Shown: piece by piece, positions 60,736 to 64,000 of the stretch
Numbering within the stretch: position 1 is the stretch's first letter
Layout: the number at the start of each line of letters is the position of its first letter
Assembly: GCF_002943565.1 (NCBI RefSeq)
Contig: NZ_PJCH01000006.1
Location: 89,792-153,791, forward strand
Source of the DNA: Hyphococcus luteus
Lineage (GTDB): Bacteria; Pseudomonadota; Alphaproteobacteria; Caulobacterales; Parvularculaceae
Reading direction: 5' to 3'
Length of the DNA: 64,000 bases
Made by a program: the position numbers and the translations under genes
The notes under the pieces: generated by a model
Database searches by the model: none
What the model was told of the DNA's origin: nothing
What the model saw: the letters and a program-made list of their open reading frames with translations, nothing else

Positions 60736-61659
60736 ATGCTTGCGGAAAACCGTCGCTCCAACGCCCTTGGCGCCGGCCAGGCGCCGGAGACCTTCGCCCT
60801 TTATGGCGAGGCGCCGGGGCAAACCGGCCTTGAACATATTCATATCGAGGACATCAAAGCGCGCGCGCGGCTTTACGACTGGACCATCACGCCTCACGCC
60901 CACGCCGATTTGTGGCAGTTCATTCATATTGAAAAAGGCCGCGCCGAAGCGACGGTCGAAAACGGCTACATGCGTCTTGGCGATCACAGCGTCCTGTCCA
61001 TTCCGAACGGCGTCGTGCACGGTTTTGAGTTCGAAACAGACACGATCGGCTGGGTGCTGTCGATCGAAACCAGGCTGCTTGAAACGCAGACATTTGCGCA
61101 GGCGAGAAAGCTTCTCGTGCGCAATGGTTTTCATGTGACAAAGCTGGACCTGAAGCCGCCCCATAGCGAAGAGAGCGGCGTTTTTTTCAGACGCCTTCAC
61201 GATGAATTCGCCCATATGCGCCAGGCGCGCAGCGCCATGCTGGACAGTTTGACAAATGCTCTGTTGATCTTGCTCATGCGCGAGGCGCGACAGGGAAAAA
61301 GCGATGATGCAGACGCTTCCCAGGCGACGGGCCTGCTCGCCGCCTATCGCGATCTCATCAATCAACGCTTCCGCGAACATTTGAGCGTCGTTGCCTACGC
61401 CAGCGCCCTCGGCGTCAGCCAGTCCCGTCTGGCGCGCGCCTGCCGGCGTCTCGCCGGCCAGTCCCCCGCGGCGCTTATCAATGCCCGGCTTTTACTGGAA
61501 GCACAGCGCAATCTCCATTTCACGGAGGCGAGCGCCGCACAGATTGCGATCGACCTCGGCTTTCAGGACCCAGCTTATTTCTCACGCTTTTTCAAACGCA
61601 TGACGGGTCTTACCCCGCGCGAATACCGGGAGAAGAGCCGCAAAAAACAAGGCCGTTAG
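60736..61659 (+). CDS. AraC-family transcriptional regulator, PobR-like
   Basis: A 307-residue regulator with an N-terminal cupin-type effector domain (TPHAHADLWQFIHIEKGRAE, GDHSVLSIPNGVVHGFEFE) and a C-terminal pair of helix-turn-helix motifs (LSVVAYASALGVSQSRLARACRRLAG; AAQIAIDLGFQDPAYFSRFFKRMTGLTPREYR). AraC-type PobR proteins respond to 4-hydroxybenzoate and activate pobA. Divergent from pobA; 3' end overlaps the convergent acyl-CoA synthetase by four bases. The TTG at 60721 would extend it by five residues. Confidence 0.87.
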   Translation: MLAENRRSNALGAGQAPETFALYGEAPGQTGLEHIHIEDIKARARLYDWTITPHAHADLWQFIHIEKGRAEATVENGYMRLGDHSVLSIPNGVVHGFEFETDTIGWVLSIETRLLETQTFAQARKLLVRNGFHVTKLDLKPPHSEESGVFFRRLHDEFAHMRQARSAMLDSLTNALLILLMREARQGKSDDADASQATGLLAAYRDLINQRFREHLSVVAYASALGVSQSRLARACRRLAGQSPAALINARLLLEAQRNLHFTEASAAQIAIDLGFQDPAYFSRFFKRMTGLTPREYREKSRKKQGR

Positions 61660-63152
61660 GAAGGTTTCTCCTGCCGCGCCATGTCGCGCAGCACGTTTTT
61701 TAAAACTTTGCCGGCGCCGTTGCGCGGCAATTCAGCGATGCGCGAATAATGTTTCGGCAATTTGTAACGCGCGACCTTATCGTTCAGGGCGGCGCGGATG
61801 TCGTCGTGAGAAAGATCGACATTCTCATGCCCGGCCCAAAAGAGATGTCCCGCTTCGCCCCACTTCTCGTGCGGCACGCCGACCATGGCGCACTCCTTCA
61901 CCTGGGAAATCTCTGCGACGACAGCTTCGATCTCAGCCGGATAGACGTTTTCGCCTCCCGAGATAAACATATCCTTGCGGCGGTCGACGAGCCAATGAAA
62001 ACCTTCCTCATTAACGCGCGCGATGTCGCCGGTCTTGAACCAGCCGTCTTCATCGAACGCGTCTTTCGTCTCTTGCTCTCGCCGCCAGTATCCCGCAGCG
62101 ATATTGTCGCCCTTGAGCAAAAGCTCGCCCGGCTCCCCAGTCGCAACGTCCTTGCCATCCGCATCGACAATACGCGACTGGACGCGCGGCGTCGCAAGCC
62201 CCGCCGAACCGGCATAACGGTCAATGATTTTCCGATCGACAGGCATGCCGAACACCGTGCCGGCCTCGCTCATGCCGAAACCGTCGACAATCGAAATCCC
62301 GTCCTTCAGCCATGCGCGGATATTCGCTGCCGGATGCGGCGCGCCGCCAGTAAAAATCGCGGTCAGGCCGCGCAGTTTCTCCGGATCGTAACTGGGGTCG
62401 TTGCGCAGCATAGACGCCATTTGCGGCACGCAGAAATAATGCGTCGCCTTAAGCGCCGGATCGGCGAGCCGCTCCAGCGTGCGGTCCGGAATGAACGCGT
62501 CGGAAATCAACAAGGACCCGCCGCGCAACAGAACGGGCCGTACATTGGTGACAAGACCGATTATGTGGAACATCGGCGAGTCGCACAAAAAGACGCTGCG
62601 TTCGGTCACTTCACCGAGCATCGAAAAATTAATGGCGGTCTCGGCGAGATTGCGTTCGCTAAGGAGCGCGCCTTTAGGCCGACCTGACGTGCCGGAAGTG
62701 AAGAGAATAAGCGACGGCTTTTCTCTATCGATCGGCGCCGGCGCACGCGGCTTCGCCTTTTCAATTTCCTCGGCGAGGGCGTCCATGCCTATGCTGACGC
62801 CGCCGAACGAAACCGAGTCAAACTCCTTTTCGAAAATAAACAGCGCCGGATCCGCATCTTCAAGGAGGCCGTTAATTTCCTCGACGGCCAGCCGCCAGTT
62901 CAAGGGGACGTAGATAGCCCCGAGCCGGGCGCAGGCGAGATGGAGCATGACAAGCTCCGCCCGGTTTTTCGACAACGCGGCGACGCGCGCGCCAACGCCC
63001 ACGCCGCGCGCAGCAAGCGCGCCGGCGCATCTGGCGACCGCAATATCGAGCTCCCCATAGGTCCAGCGCCGTCCGGAAGCCAGATCGGCCACCGCGAGCT
63101 TGCCGGGGCGCAACCTCGCCTGCAATCCCAGATCGTCCGCGCAGACCGACAT
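61656..63152 (-). CDS. AMP-forming acyl-CoA synthetase (feruloyl/coumaroyl-CoA synthetase candidate)
   Basis: A 498-residue ANL-family ligase. The AMP/phosphate loop is LILFTSGTSGRPKGAL, the A5 motif is DGFGMSEAG, the hinge/A8 is TGDIARVNEEGFHWLVDRRKDMFISGGENVYPAEIE, and the catalytic Lys is in GAGKVLKN. It is 26 bases downstream of the hydroxycinnamoyl-CoA hydratase-lyase, the classic fcs-ech pairing, so p-coumarate or ferulate is the likely substrate. Other aromatic or fatty acids cannot be excluded. Confidence 0.88.
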   Translation of the reverse strand: MSVCADDLGLQARLRPGKLAVADLASGRRWTYGELDIAVARCAGALAARGVGVGARVAALSKNRAELVMLHLACARLGAIYVPLNWRLAVEEINGLLEDADPALFIFEKEFDSVSFGGVSIGMDALAEEIEKAKPRAPAPIDREKPSLILFTSGTSGRPKGALLSERNLAETAINFSMLGEVTERSVFLCDSPMFHIIGLVTNVRPVLLRGGSLLISDAFIPDRTLERLADPALKATHYFCVPQMASMLRNDPSYDPEKLRGLTAIFTGGAPHPAANIRAWLKDGISIVDGFGMSEAGTVFGMPVDRKIIDRYAGSAGLATPRVQSRIVDADGKDVATGEPGELLLKGDNIAAGYWRREQETKDAFDEDGWFKTGDIARVNEEGFHWLVDRRKDMFISGGENVYPAEIEAVVAEISQVKECAMVGVPHEKWGEAGHLFWAGHENVDLSHDDIRAALNDKVARYKLPKHYSRIAELPRNGAGKVLKNVLRDMARQEKPS

Positions 63153-63178
63153 GATAGCACCTTCTTACCTATTCAGCC

Positions 63179-64000
63179 TTACTTTTTCTGTTTCGACAGA
63201 TCATAGGCGCCAAGGCCGGGCTTGTAGGTTTTGTCGTCAAGGAACTGCCGCATGCCTTCCTTGCGCGCTTCATTGTCGAAGAAATTGAGCGCCTCCTGCG
63301 CGCGGATCAGGTAATCCTCGGCATTCTCGTAGGTCATCTCGCCGACCCGGCGCATCGCGTCCTTGGTGGCTTTCAGCGCCCAGGGGTTCTTCTCGAGCAG
63401 CTTGTTGGCGACTTCGCCGACGCGCGCTTTCAGCTTGTCCGCCGGCAGCGCTTCATTGACGAGCCCCGCCTCCTCGGCTTCCCTGCCGGTGAGGTTCTCG
63501 CCCAGCATGGCGTGATACATCGCCTTGCGGAAGGGCATCAGAACCTGCGCCACCTTGGTCGCGCCGCCGCCGGGCAGAATGCCCCAGTTGATTTCGGAAA
63601 GGCCGAACTGGGCGTCTTCCGAGGCGTAAGCGAGGTCGCAGGCGAAGAGCGGGCCGTAGCCGCCGCCGAAACACCAGCCGTTGACCATGGCGATGGTCGG
63701 CTTTTGGTACCATCTGAGCCGCTTCCACCAGGCATAGGCTTCGCGCTGCGCATGCCGCGTGCCCTGAAGACCGAGCGCTTCGGTTTCCCGGAAATATTCT
63801 TTCAGGTCCATGCCCGCCGACCACGCCGTCCCCTCGCCGGTCAGCACCAGAACGCCCACATTGTCGTCGAATTCGAGCTTTTCGATCACCCGCAGCATCT
63901 GCCGGTTCAGCTTCGGGCTCATGCAGTTGCGCTTCTCAGGGCGATTGAATTTCACCCACGCCACTCGGTCCACAATCTCGTAGGATACCGTTTCTTCTTC
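63179..64000 (-). CDS. ech: Hydroxycinnamoyl-CoA hydratase-lyase (feruloyl-CoA hydratase/aldolase), partial
   Basis: A crotonase-fold enzyme, open to the right edge of the window; at least 273 residues are seen and a few N-terminal residues are missing. Features close to HCHL are KFNRPEKRNCMSP, LTGEGTAWSAGMDLKEYFRE, the oxyanion and acid region KPTIAMVNGWCFGGGYGPLFACDLA and FGLSEINWGILPGG with Glu, and LLEKNPWALKATKDAMRR. GMRQFLDDKTYKPGLGAY matches the family end. It converts coumaroyl-CoA or feruloyl-CoA to the aryl aldehyde and acetyl-CoA. The GTG at 63973 is not the true start, as the family needs the residues upstream. Confidence 0.93.
   Translation of the reverse strand, partial: EEETVSYEIVDRVAWVKFNRPEKRNCMSPKLNRQMLRVIEKLEFDDNVGVLVLTGEGTAWSAGMDLKEYFRETEALGLQGTRHAQREAYAWWKRLRWYQKPTIAMVNGWCFGGGYGPLFACDLAYASEDAQFGLSEINWGILPGGGATKVAQVLMPFRKAMYHAMLGENLTGREAEEAGLVNEALPADKLKARVGEVANKLLEKNPWALKATKDAMRRVGEMTYENAEDYLIRAQEALNFFDNEARKEGMRQFLDDKTYKPGLGAYDLSKQKK

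Overview
The window looks like a catabolic chromosome region of an alphaproteobacterium. I base this on the protocatechuate 4,5-cleavage genes (ligA, ligB, ligK) typical of sphingomonads and their relatives, four TonB-dependent receptors, a FecI/FecR/receptor trio, and the moderately high GC with short gene spacing. The genus cannot be fixed from the sequence. No tRNA, rRNA, CRISPR array, transposase or phage gene was seen. Almost every gene concerns uptake, hydrolysis, oxygenation or ring cleavage of aromatic and carboxylic compounds, or its regulation.

Region 1 (1-15,000) is an aromatic ring cluster. It holds a Rieske oxygenase (cut by the left edge), a small orphan protein, a GntR regulator, a YciI-like protein, two tandem RraA-family proteins, a LigJ-like amidohydrolase, an ACAD-fold flavin monooxygenase with its FMN reductase, a duplicated DoxX/small membrane protein module, and two DHA2 exporters. 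An operon of ferredoxin, ligA, ligB, ligK and a lipoprotein carboxylesterase follows. Divergent promoters in this region share operator-like elements.

Region 2 (15,000-32,300) has a TonB receptor opposite a TetR gene and two Tat-exported sulfatases, with two copies of one palindrome in their control regions. Next comes an eight-gene minus-strand operon (SnoaL-like protein, CaiB CoA-transferase, LeuC- and LeuD-like hydratase, isocitrate-lyase-family C-C lyase, NAD-dependent epimerase, TetR, MFS) and a second TonB receptor. The operon and this receptor share another operator.

Region 3 (32,600-50,800) holds a YciI protein and a PQQ alcohol dehydrogenase-cytochrome c, a TauD/SMP-30/SnoaL operon, a second set (TauD-like, degenerate SDR, aromatic acid symporter) with a LysR regulator, an MHS transporter with a second carboxylesterase, an FAA-family hydrolase, a PrpD-family protein and a third TonB receptor.

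Region 4 (51,200-64,000) encodes an aromatic aminotransferase, an aromatic amino acid ammonia-lyase and an Lrp regulator, then the FecI sigma/FecR/STN-TonB receptor trio, pobA with a divergent AraC regulator, an acyl-CoA synthetase and hydroxycinnamoyl-CoA hydratase-lyase (cut by the right edge). With ligABK this outlines a route tyrosine -> p-coumarate -> coumaroyl-CoA -> 4-hydroxybenzaldehyde -> 4-hydroxybenzoate -> protocatechuate -> ring cleavage. The aldehyde dehydrogenase and the LigC/LigI/LigU steps are not in the window.
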